A stretch of DNA of 12,488 nucleotides from Alcanivorax sp. UBA4485 (lineage in GTDB: Bacteria; Pseudomonadota; Gammaproteobacteria; Pseudomonadales; Alcanivoracaceae), in NCBI GenBank assembly GCA_002389055.1, contig DGNT01000160.1:1-12488 (forward strand), given 5' to 3'. The position numbers and the translations under genes were made by a program. Of this stretch, positions 6,374 through 12,488 are shown piece after piece. How positions within the stretch are numbered: the first letter of the stretch is position 1; every line of letters begins with the position of its first letter. A model generated the notes under the pieces. It did not search any database, was not told where the DNA came from, and was given only the letters and a program-made list of their open reading frames with translations.

Positions 6374-8578
6374 ATGCTTTCTATTCGTTCTGGCGCTGTG
6401 CTCACCGGCGCCGCCTGCGCGCTCGCCCTTCTGTCCGCCTGTGGCGGGGGCTCCAGCTCATCCGGCGAGGCCCCGCCGACATCGGCCCAGGTGGACCTGT
6501 CCGGCCTGGACCTGAGCACCGCGGAATATTGCGACCTGACCGTCAACGCCCGCTGCCTGTACCCCTTCCCCAACGACTATTTCACCCGCGCCGACGCCGG
6601 TACGCCCACCGGACGGCGGGTCGACTTCCAGGTGGAGGCGATGCCGGTGGCCCAGCCACTGTCGATCGCCCCCAACCCGCTGGCGCCGGCGGGCGTGGAA
6701 ACCACCGAAACGGCGCCCATCGACCCCGGCCCCTGGAACCGCAACGACGGTTTCTCGCCGGGCGCCATGATCCAGACCTGGGTGCCGGATGTGGATCTGG
6801 ACGCCAGTGGCGCGGTGGCCATCGGCGATCTGTCGGCGGCCATGGACGCCGACGCGCCGATTCTGGTGCTCGACGCGGAAACCGGCGAACGGCAATTGAT
6901 CTGGGCGGAGCTGGACGCCAACGCCAGCAGCGATGAAGGCCGCGCGCTGATCGTCCGCCCGGCCAGGAATCTGCTGGAGGGCCGCTCCTACATCGTGGTG
7001 CTGCGCGATCTGGTGGACAGCGAGGGCAAGAGCATTGCACCGACGCCCCTGTTCCGCGCCTATCGCGACGGTCTGAGAACCGGCGAGCCGGTGCTCGAAG
7101 CCCGGCGCGCGGACATGAACGCCTTGTTCGACACGCTGGAAACGCACGGCGTCGAACGGGACGGCCTGGTACAGGCGTGGTCGTTCACGGTGGCCAGCCA
7201 GAAGAGCCTCACCGAACGCATGCTGCACATCCGTGACCAGGCGTTCGCCGGCCTGGGCGGCGGCGCTCCGGCGTTCAGCATTGACCAGGTGGGCGAGGCT
7301 ATTCAGGGCGAGCCCCGGGGTGGCCTGAGCCGGGGCATCAGCGGCACCTTCGAAGTGCCCAATTTCCTAAACCAGACCAACGGCGTGCCCGGCTCCAGTT
7401 TCAACTACAACGGCAGTGACGACCCCGACGCCCTGCCGGCGCAACTCAACGGCGACGATACCGTCACCGCGCGCTTCCGCTGTCAGGTGCCGGATACCGC
7501 GGTGGCCGACTTCGACGACCCGGCCGGCCCGGTGACCCCGGCGCGCGCGGCGCTTTACGGCCACGGCCTGTTCGGCGAAGGCCCCGGCGGCGAATTCCGC
7601 TCCGGCAACGTGCGCGCTATGCAGACCGAGCACAACATTATGTTCTGCGCCACGGACTGGATCGGCATGGCCCAGGAGGATTTCGTCGCCGGGGTGATTC
7701 ACCGCATCCTGGCGGATGTGTCGCGCCTGCCGCGCCAACTGGACCGCAGCCAGCAGGGCCTTCTTAACGCCATGTTCCTGGCCGAACTGCTGCGCCACCC
7801 GGACGGCTTCGCCAGCCACGCGGCGTTCCGCCATGGCCCGGAGGACACCCTGGTCTACGACCCCTCGGAAGTGTTCTACGACGGCAACAGCCAGGGCGGC
7901 ATCCTCGGCGGTGCGCTGGTGGCCACCGCGCCCAATATCCATCGCGGCGTACTCGGCGTGCCCGGCAGTAATTACAGCCTGTTGCTGCGCCGCTACGGCC
8001 CGTTCGCCCAACGTTTCGGCGTGGTGCTGTACCAGGCCTATCCCAATGAGCTGGACCGCAGCCTGGTGCTGGGGCTGATGCAAATGCTCTGGGACCGGGC
8101 GGAGAACAACGGTTATCTGAGCCACCTGGACGGCCGTTACCTGCCGGGCACGCCGACCGGCAAGGCGGTGCTGCTGCACGTCGCGCTGGGCGATCATCAA
8201 GTAACCCATTGGAGCGCGGAAGTCACCGCCCGCAGCATTGGCGCGGCGATCCACGAACCCACCGCGCGCCTGGGCGAGCACCCGGACAGCAACCCCTACG
8301 TGGGCATCCCGCGCATTGAGCAATACCCCTACCACGGCAACGCCATCATGGTGTGGGACTCCGGTGATTTCGATCCAGTCAGCGGCAACGGCACCCCCTA
8401 TGCGCCGACTAACAATACCGGCCCGACCGCCGGTGACGACCCGCACGAATCACCGCGCAACACGGTCAGCGCCCGCCAACAAAAATCGGAGTTCATGAAG
8501 CCGTTCGGCGCGGTCACCGACGTGTGCGGCAACGACCCCTGCCGCAGCGACGACTACACCGGCCTGAGCCGGGAGTAA
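6374..8578 (+). CDS. Large lipoprotein with GxSxG motif, putative alpha/beta hydrolase or lipase-like
   Basis: The product is 734 aa. An N-terminal hydrophobic segment ends in lipobox LSAC with Cys23, followed by Gly and a Ser-rich tether, so an outer-membrane lipoprotein is expected. An N-terminal domain with YPFPNDYF and a later block DGFSPGAMIQTWVPDVDL recalls, in layout only, the N-terminal domain of bacterial lipoprotein lipases such as Vibrio VolA. About residues 375-650 look like an alpha/beta hydrolase: YGHGLFGEGPGG (possible oxyanion loop), FYDGNSQGG with Ser506 as nucleophile in GxSxG, then GDHQVTHWSAEV with Asp607 and His612 as acid or base candidates. The C-terminus has a Cys pair. 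The start is ATG 6374, with GGGAGA about 6 nt upstream. It is divergent from the DUF6351 lipoprotein and ends 11 bp from the convergent MocR gene. The family was not recognised with certainty; lipid, lysophospholipid or polyester substrates are guesses. Confidence 0.85.
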   Translation: MLSIRSGAVLTGAACALALLSACGGGSSSSGEAPPTSAQVDLSGLDLSTAEYCDLTVNARCLYPFPNDYFTRADAGTPTGRRVDFQVEAMPVAQPLSIAPNPLAPAGVETTETAPIDPGPWNRNDGFSPGAMIQTWVPDVDLDASGAVAIGDLSAAMDADAPILVLDAETGERQLIWAELDANASSDEGRALIVRPARNLLEGRSYIVVLRDLVDSEGKSIAPTPLFRAYRDGLRTGEPVLEARRADMNALFDTLETHGVERDGLVQAWSFTVASQKSLTERMLHIRDQAFAGLGGGAPAFSIDQVGEAIQGEPRGGLSRGISGTFEVPNFLNQTNGVPGSSFNYNGSDDPDALPAQLNGDDTVTARFRCQVPDTAVADFDDPAGPVTPARAALYGHGLFGEGPGGEFRSGNVRAMQTEHNIMFCATDWIGMAQEDFVAGVIHRILADVSRLPRQLDRSQQGLLNAMFLAELLRHPDGFASHAAFRHGPEDTLVYDPSEVFYDGNSQGGILGGALVATAPNIHRGVLGVPGSNYSLLLRRYGPFAQRFGVVLYQAYPNELDRSLVLGLMQMLWDRAENNGYLSHLDGRYLPGTPTGKAVLLHVALGDHQVTHWSAEVTARSIGAAIHEPTARLGEHPDSNPYVGIPRIEQYPYHGNAIMVWDSGDFDPVSGNGTPYAPTNNTGPTAGDDPHESPRNTVSARQQKSEFMKPFGAVTDVCGNDPCRSDDYTGLSRE

Positions 8579-8589
8579 CCCTTTCTCCG

Positions 8590-10017
8590 CTAACCGGCCG
8601 CCAACTCGGCGGCCGCCGCCCCCAACCAGCGCAGCGCTCGGCGCACCGGGGCGGTGATCGGGCTGCCGGCGTTGAGGCGCAGGTAGTCGGCGTGCTTGTT
8701 CTCCAGCGAAAACACGCCACCGGGGAACACATGGATGCCCTGGGCGGCGGCACGCTGGAACAGGGTTACGGTGTCGATTTTCCCGGGCAACCGCACCCAC
8801 AACACACAGCCCCCCGTGGGCCGGGTCAGGCGGGTGCCTTCCGGGAACCAGCGGCGCACTTCCGTGGCCATGGCTTCCACCTGCTGGCTGAGATGCGCAC
8901 GCAGGTCGCGCTGGTGCTGGGCATAGAAACCGCTTTCCAGTAACCGGCCCATGACGATCTGCGAAATCGAGGTGGAGGTAATGGTGCTCAGTTGCTTGAG
9001 CTCGCGGAAACGCTTCTGGAAACGGCCCGCCGCGGCCCAGCCGATACGCAACCCGGGCATCAGGGTTTTGGAAAAGCTGTTGCAGTAGAGCACCAGGCCT
9101 TCCTTGTCGAAGGCCTTCGCCGGCAGCGCCCCGTCCTGGTAGACGGTGTCGCCCCAGACGTCGTTCTCGATCAACGGCACCTGGTAACGAGCCGACAACG
9201 CCACCAGCGCCTGCTTGCGCTCCTCGCTCATGGTGAAACCGAGCGGATTCTGGGCATTGGGCGACACCATGCAGGCGGCCACCCCGCCGCGCTGAAAGAC
9301 CTTTTCCAAAGCGGTGAGGCTGATGCCGTAACGCGGATGCGTGGGGACCTCCACCACCTTGCGCTGATGGGTCTCCAGCAGTAACAACGAGCCGTAGTAA
9401 GTGGGGGACTCCACCGCCACCGTGTCGCCGGGTCGGCTGACGCTGCGCAAGGCCAGCGACAGGGCCTCCATGGCACCGCTGGTAACGATAATATCCTCGG
9501 CGGTGACCGGCACCTGATAGGACAGGCTGCGGCGGGCCAGGTGGTGAGTAAACAGAGCGTGGCCGTTGGGATGCATGTAGTCCCAGACTTCCAGCCCGTG
9601 GTGACGGGTCACGTCGCGCAATGTGGCCATCACCCGGTCCACCGGCAGCACCTCCGGCCCCGGCAGCGCAATGCCAAGACGGATCATGTGCGGGTCCGCG
9701 TGCAACTCCATGTAATGGAGCACCTGCTCGCTGAGCGACACCTCCACCGGCAACAGCGGATAGCGGGAGCCGTCCGGCTCCGGGATGTCGTGGATATCGG
9801 AACGGCGCACGTAAACACCCGATTGCGGGCGGATGTCCAGGTAGCCCTCCGCCTCCAGCTGCCGGTAGCTCTGCATCACCGTATTGACGCTGACCTTGAA
9901 CAGCTCGCTCATCCGCCGCACGGAAGGCAGCTTCTGGCCCACCGTGAAGGTGCCGGCGCCGATTTGTTCCAGCAACCGCTGGCTAATACGTTCGTATAAG
10001 AACCGGTCGTCCATCAT
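8590..10017 (-). CDS. MocR-type transcriptional regulator (GntR winged helix fused to PLP aminotransferase domain)
   Basis: This 475-aa protein joins a GntR winged-helix DNA-binding domain (about residues 4-72, with KLPSVRRMSELFKVSVNTVMQSYRQLEAEGYL and the wing QSGVYV) to a fold-type I aminotransferase-like domain (about 95-470). PLP-binding residues are present: Asn257 in NAQNPLG, Asp286 in IENDVWGD, Lys317 in NSFSKTL (Schiff base) and Arg324 in GLRIGW. The usual Tyr of the DxxY segment appears as Trp288. MocR proteins are typically PLP- or amino-acid-responsive regulators that often control a divergent gene; some relatives are true aminotransferases. The start is ATG 10017, directly followed by a second ATG, because the GntR domain begins there; reading further upstream runs antisense into yrfG. 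It is divergent from yrfG and converges on the lipoprotein hydrolase gene with an 11-bp gap. Its target is unknown; candidates are itself or a distant operon. Confidence 0.92.
   Translation of the reverse strand: MMDDRFLYERISQRLLEQIGAGTFTVGQKLPSVRRMSELFKVSVNTVMQSYRQLEAEGYLDIRPQSGVYVRRSDIHDIPEPDGSRYPLLPVEVSLSEQVLHYMELHADPHMIRLGIALPGPEVLPVDRVMATLRDVTRHHGLEVWDYMHPNGHALFTHHLARRSLSYQVPVTAEDIIVTSGAMEALSLALRSVSRPGDTVAVESPTYYGSLLLLETHQRKVVEVPTHPRYGISLTALEKVFQRGGVAACMVSPNAQNPLGFTMSEERKQALVALSARYQVPLIENDVWGDTVYQDGALPAKAFDKEGLVLYCNSFSKTLMPGLRIGWAAAGRFQKRFRELKQLSTITSTSISQIVMGRLLESGFYAQHQRDLRAHLSQQVEAMATEVRRWFPEGTRLTRPTGGCVLWVRLPGKIDTVTLFQRAAAQGIHVFPGGVFSLENKHADYLRLNAGSPITAPVRRALRWLGAAAAELAAG
8595..8615. 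other. Stem-loop at convergent 3' ends
   Basis: CGGCCGCC (8595-8602) pairs perfectly with GGCGGCCG (8608-8615) around a 5-nt loop. It lies in the last codons of the MocR gene and 16 bp past the stop of the plus-strand hydrolase. There is no T-tract on either side, so it is at best a Rho-assisted or pausing structure. It is the only candidate 3'-end signal between these convergent genes. In such GC-rich DNA an 8-bp stem may also arise by chance. Confidence 0.35.
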
Positions 10018-10045
10018 GGGACCACCCTGGTGTGTTGTTATAAGA

Positions 10046-10120
10046 GGCCCTTTACAGGCTGTATACCATTCTGCCTCAGTCGCGCCCTTTTGTAAGGGCG
10101 TCGCTCCGGGGGCCTTTGTA
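10046..10120. promoter_or_regulatory. Three related C3TTT motifs in the MocR/yrfG divergent spacer
   Basis: The spacer holds GGCCCTTTACA (10046-10056), GCGCCCTTTTGTA (10082-10094) and GGGCCTTTGTA (10110-10120), similar direct repeats spaced roughly 36 and 28 bp. The middle one also forms a 7-bp stem with AAGGGCG (10083-10100). MocR regulators are known to bind spaced direct repeats in their own divergent promoter region, so these are candidate autoregulatory sites. TTATAA at 10038-10043 may be the -10 of the MocR gene, but no matching -35 was found. Confidence 0.35.
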
Positions 10121-10141
10121 TTTCGGCGCGCGCCCCGATAT
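10114..10141 (+). promoter_or_regulatory. Possible sigma-32-like promoter of yrfG-hslR-hslO
   Basis: CTTTGTA (10114-10120) and CCCCGATAT (10133-10141), 12 bp apart, loosely resemble the heat-shock consensus CTTGAAA and CCCCATNT. The -35 part matches only four of seven bases. The idea is supported mainly by the fact that hslR and hslO are heat-shock genes in E. coli. No good sigma-70 promoter was found here. Confidence 0.25.
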
Positions 10142-10185
10142 TGCATACTGTGCGGTCGCTGAACAGGGCTAATACAGGCGGGTAC

Positions 10186-10839
10186 ATGATCGACTGGGAC
10201 AATATCGACACGGTGCTGCTGGACATGGACGGCACCCTGCTGGATCTGGCCTTCGACAACTGGTTCTGGCAGCGCCACGTACCGGAGCAATACGCGCTCA
10301 GCCGTGGCCTGGACTACGCCGAGGCGGAACGGATTCTGCATGACTGGATCGAGAGCCATCTGGGCACCCTGAACTGGTACTGCCTGGATTTCTGGACCCG
10401 GGAGCTGGGGCTGAACATCAGCGCGCTGAAGCGCGCGGCGGCGGACCGCATCGCCGTACGCCCCGGCGCCGAGGCGTTCCTGTCCGCCCTCGCCGGCGGC
10501 CCCAAGCGGGTGATCATGGTGACCAACGCGCACCGTGACGCCCTGGACCTGAAGCTGGAGCGCACCGGCATAGACCGCTATTTCGACGCGCTGGTGTCCA
10601 GCCACGATTACGGCCACGCCAAGGAGGCCCAGGCGTTCTGGCGGCAGCTGAACCACAGCCATCCGTTCGACCCGGCCCGCGCCCTGCTGGTGGACGACTC
10701 CCTGCCGGTGCTGCACTCCGGGCGCCTGTTCGGCCTGGGCCATCTGGCCAGCATCCGCCAGCCGGATTCCAGCCTGCCGGCCCGGGAACACACCGATCCG
10801 TTCCCGGCCATCGACGACTTCCTGCGGGTGCTGCCGTGA
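10186..10839 (+). CDS. yrfG: HAD-family nucleotidase, GMP/IMP nucleotidase YrfG type
   Basis: This 217-aa haloacid-dehalogenase-like phosphatase probably dephosphorylates purine mononucleotides (GMP, IMP), as its E. coli namesake does. All HAD motifs are visible: motif I VLLDMDGTL with nucleophile Asp13 and acid/base Asp15, motif II MVTNA, a motif III Lys in GHAKEAQAF and motif IV LLVDDS. A helical cap lies between motifs I and II (about residues 20-90), with the Trp/Tyr-rich stretch typical of this subfamily. ATG 10186 is chosen because a GGCGGG sequence lies just upstream and motif I follows at once; an in-frame upstream start at 10141 would add 15 residues of unlikely sequence. Its TGA overlaps the GTG start of hslR. 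The order yrfG-hslR-hslO-pckA is the same as in E. coli, which supports the name more than the sequence of a HAD protein alone could. Confidence 0.88.
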   Translation: MIDWDNIDTVLLDMDGTLLDLAFDNWFWQRHVPEQYALSRGLDYAEAERILHDWIESHLGTLNWYCLDFWTRELGLNISALKRAAADRIAVRPGAEAFLSALAGGPKRVIMVTNAHRDALDLKLERTGIDRYFDALVSSHDYGHAKEAQAFWRQLNHSHPFDPARALLVDDSLPVLHSGRLFGLGHLASIRQPDSSLPAREHTDPFPAIDDFLRVLP

Positions 10840-11231
10840 GCGACGGCGCGCGCATCGACTCCTGGCTGTGGGCGGCCCGCTTCTTTAAAACCCGCAGCCT
10901 GGCCAAGCAGGCCATCGAGGGCGGCAAGGTCCAGGTCGGCGGCGCCAAGGCCAAGCCCAGCAAGGCGGTGCAGCCCGGCGACGTGCTCGACATCCGCAAA
11001 GGCGACCAGCGCTGGACCGTGGTGGTGGAAGCGGTGGCCAGCAAACGCGGGCCGGCCAAAGTGGCCGAAAGCCTGTACCGGGAAACCGAGGAAAGCGTGG
11101 CCGCCCGCCAGCAGTCCGCCGAGCAGAAACGCCTGGCCCGCATGGCCGCGCCGGTGCCCGACCACAAACCCAGTAAAAAGGAACGCCGCGATCTGCAGCG
11201 TTTCCGCCGCAACCATGAAGGTGAGCTTTGA
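10836..11231 (+). CDS. hslR: Heat-shock protein 15, S4-domain ribosome-associated protein
   Basis: HslR (Hsp15) is a small RNA-binding protein that, in E. coli, recognises free 50S subunits carrying a nascent chain and helps rescue stalled ones. The 131-aa product has an S4 domain at about residues 6-65, with the motif RIDSWLWAARFFKTRSLAKQ and the turn GGKVQVGG...KPSKAVQPGD. A basic, Lys/Arg-rich C-terminal tail (KPSKKERRDLQRFRR) is typical of the family. Translation starts at a GTG (10836) within GTGA, overlapping the yrfG stop by four bases. The upstream Shine-Dalgarno is weak, so translational coupling is likely. Its own stop sits in TTGA, overlapping the hslO start. Identification is firm. 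Confidence 0.93.
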   Translation: MSDGARIDSWLWAARFFKTRSLAKQAIEGGKVQVGGAKAKPSKAVQPGDVLDIRKGDQRWTVVVEAVASKRGPAKVAESLYRETEESVAARQQSAEQKRLARMAAPVPDHKPSKKERRDLQRFRRNHEGEL

Positions 11232-12082
11232 ACAACGCTGATTTCAAACAACGTTTCCTGTTTCCCGACACCGATATCCGCGGCGAGCTGGTGCGCCTGG
11301 ACGAGAGCCTGGCAGCGATTCTCGGTACCCACGACTATCCGCTGGCGGTGCAAGGCCTGGTCGGCGAGGCGGTGGCCGCCGTGGCACTGCTCGCCGGCAC
11401 CCTCAAATTCAATGGCCGCCTGAGCCTGCAGGCGCAGGGCCGCGGGCCGGTGTCGCTGTTGCTGGCGGAATGCACCCACGACGGCCAGCTGCGCGCCCTG
11501 GCCCGCCACGACGGTGAGCTGGACACCGCCGCCAACATCGGCGCGCTGATCGGCGACGGCACCATGGTGATCACCATCACCCCGGACCAGGGCCGCCAGT
11601 ACCAGGGCATCGTGCCTCTGGAGGGCGACACCCTGGCGCAATGCCTGGAGGGCTACTTCCAGCAGTCCGAGCAATTGCCCACCCGCCTGTGGCTGGCCTC
11701 CGGCAACGGCCGCGCCGCCGGCCTGATGCTGCAGCGGCTGCCCGACCAGGTGGCGAGCCGCGACGACAACCGGATTCAATGGGAGCACCTCGAGGCCCTG
11801 GCCGGCACCCTGAAAATGGAAGAGCTGCTCGACCTGCCGGCGGAAACGGTGCTGCGCCGGCTGTTCCACGAAACCCCGCCGCGCCTGCCCGAGCCGCAAC
11901 CGCTGCGCTTCGGCTGCACCTGCTCGCGGGAGCGCACCGAGAACGCCCTGCTGTCGCTCGGCGCCGGCGAGCTGAAAACCCTGCTGGATGAGGACGGCGA
12001 AGCCACCCTCACCTGCGACTTCTGCCTGTCCCAGCAGCACTTCGACGCGGTGGACCTGGCCGAACTGATCCGCCGCCTTTAA
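11228..12082 (+). CDS. hslO: Hsp33 redox-regulated holdase chaperone
   Basis: Hsp33 binds unfolding proteins in the cytoplasm during combined oxidative and heat stress. In the reduced form a C-terminal zinc site keeps it inactive. The 284-aa product is close to the usual length. The four zinc-binding Cys are all present: Cys230 and Cys232 in FGCTCSRER, Cys263 and Cys266 in TCDFCL. The N-terminal chaperone core contains FLFPDTDIRGELVRL, the helix LVGEAVAAVALLAGTLKF, SLLLAEC and GDGTMVITI. The start is TTG at 11228, overlapping the hslR stop in TTGA; AAGG lies about 6 nt upstream and no better start in frame precedes the conserved block. It is the last gene of the yrfG-hslR-hslO operon, with a 131-bp gap to pckA. 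Zn-site spacing and C-terminus are normal, so the redox switch should be functional. Confidence 0.95.
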   Translation: MNNADFKQRFLFPDTDIRGELVRLDESLAAILGTHDYPLAVQGLVGEAVAAVALLAGTLKFNGRLSLQAQGRGPVSLLLAECTHDGQLRALARHDGELDTAANIGALIGDGTMVITITPDQGRQYQGIVPLEGDTLAQCLEGYFQQSEQLPTRLWLASGNGRAAGLMLQRLPDQVASRDDNRIQWEHLEALAGTLKMEELLDLPAETVLRRLFHETPPRLPEPQPLRFGCTCSRERTENALLSLGAGELKTLLDEDGEATLTCDFCLSQQHFDAVDLAELIRRL

Positions 12083-12139
12083 GGCCCGCCCCGGCGCCGC
12101 CAAGAGGTAACAGAAGATGACTGGCGGGTCGCCCTGGCA

Positions 12140-12168
12140 TCGCCACTGCGCGCCTTTTCTGTCATAAT
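12140..12168 (+). promoter_or_regulatory. Sigma-70-like promoter of pckA
   Basis: TCGCCA (12140-12145) and CATAAT (12163-12168) are separated by 17 bp and match the consensus at four and five of six positions. The predicted start lies near 12175, giving a leader of about 40 nt. The rest of the 131-bp spacer after hslO shows no convincing intrinsic terminator. Confidence 0.5.
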
Positions 12169-12213
12169 CGCGCGCCTGTCAGGAGCCCGGCCACATAAGC
12201 CCAGGAAGAACCG

Positions 12214-12488
12214 ATGAGCAACCCCATGACCTACAACGACCTCAGCCCGGCCCAGCTTGTGGAGCTGGCCGTTCAGCGTAACGAAGGCCACCTCGCCGCC
12301 AATGGCGCGCTGGTGGTGGAAACCGGCCACCGTACCGGCCGGTCCCCGATGGACCGCTATGTGGTGGACGAGCCCAGCACCACCGAGCACATTCACTGGG
12401 GCGCCATTAACCGTCCCTTCCCGTCGGACAAGTTCGATGCGCTCTGGGATCGCGTGGCCGCGTTCGTGACCGAGGACGACACCTTCGT
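12214..12488 (+). CDS. pckA: Phosphoenolpyruvate carboxykinase (ATP), N-terminal part (3' end outside window)
   Basis: This is the first 91 codons of an ATP-type PEP carboxykinase, which converts oxaloacetate to phosphoenolpyruvate for gluconeogenesis. The visible part has the family's N-terminal blocks: LVELAVQRNEGHLAANGALVV, then TGHRTGRSPMDRYVVDEP, including the Arg of the substrate-binding TGRSP segment, and HWGAINRPFPSDKFDALWDRV. The start is ATG 12214, with AGGAAG 5 nt upstream. An in-frame Met five codons in is less well placed relative to that site. It follows hslO, as in E. coli, but has its own promoter, so it is probably a separate transcription unit. A gluconeogenic enzyme fits an organism growing on fatty acids or alkanes, though PckA is widespread. 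Confidence 0.93.
   Translation, partial: MSNPMTYNDLSPAQLVELAVQRNEGHLAANGALVVETGHRTGRSPMDRYVVDEPSTTEHIHWGAINRPFPSDKFDALWDRVAAFVTEDDTF

Noticed and set aside
7367..8446. 359-codon open frame opposite the plus-strand hydrolase
   Set aside because: Antisense shadow; no motif or plausible start region, and the hydrolase frame is continuous.
10018..10791. Upstream extension of the MocR reading frame to a 733-residue protein
   Set aside because: The added part is antisense to yrfG, has no family features, and the GntR domain starts right after ATG 10017.
10514..12103. 529-codon open frame on the minus strand opposite yrfG, hslR and hslO
   Set aside because: The plus strand carries three clearly conserved genes with intact motifs; long antisense frames are common at this GC content.
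12083..12135. Possible terminator after hslO
   Set aside because: GC-rich sequence with short GGCG/CGCC pairings only and no following T-tract.
1..12488. CRISPR array, tRNA, insertion sequence or phage element
   Set aside because: No regularly spaced repeats, no cloverleaf-like segment, no transposase or integrase frame and no terminal repeats were found on either strand.

Overview
The window is high-GC chromosomal DNA from a Gram-negative gammaproteobacterium. It carries a TolC outer-membrane channel, a Kdo transferase for LPS core, and the gene order yrfG-hslR-hslO-pckA, which is the same as in Escherichia coli. Protein style and GC content suggest a marine oil-degrader type such as the Alcanivorax group, but that placement is an inference. 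No tRNA, rRNA, CRISPR array, insertion sequence or phage gene is visible. Genes are tightly packed and almost all bases are assigned.

Left part (1-3760). The 3' end of tolC converges on waaA (minus strand), and their coding regions overlap tail to tail by 55 bp. A short spacer holding three GACGTC palindromes, a hairpin and a perfect 16-bp palindrome separates waaA from a divergent two-gene operon. That operon encodes a DAO-type FAD oxidoreductase translationally coupled to an aldo/keto reductase. Two hairpins sharing an A8/T8 tract follow and separate it from the next gene.

Middle part (3812-8578). Two large, divergently transcribed lipoproteins face away from a 225-bp spacer: a DUF6351-type protein (778 aa, minus) and an unrelated-looking alpha/beta-hydrolase-like lipoprotein (734 aa, plus). 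Both have a lipobox followed by a Ser/Gly-rich tether and a GxSxG nucleophile motif. The spacer contains an extended dyad of about 80 bp: perfect 12-bp arms plus inner arms on exactly the same axis. The two mRNA leaders also share a 10-nt sequence. This co-regulated pair of surface or periplasmic hydrolases of unknown substrate is the least ordinary part of the window.

Right part (8590-12488). A MocR/GntR-type regulator with an aminotransferase domain (minus strand) converges on the hydrolase gene. It is divergent from yrfG (HAD nucleotidase), hslR (S4 RNA-binding heat-shock protein) and hslO (Hsp33 redox chaperone). These three form an operon joined by 4-bp overlaps, with GTG and TTG starts for the second and third genes. 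A sigma-32-like promoter may precede them. The window ends in the first 91 codons of pckA (PEP carboxykinase), which has its own sigma-70-like promoter.
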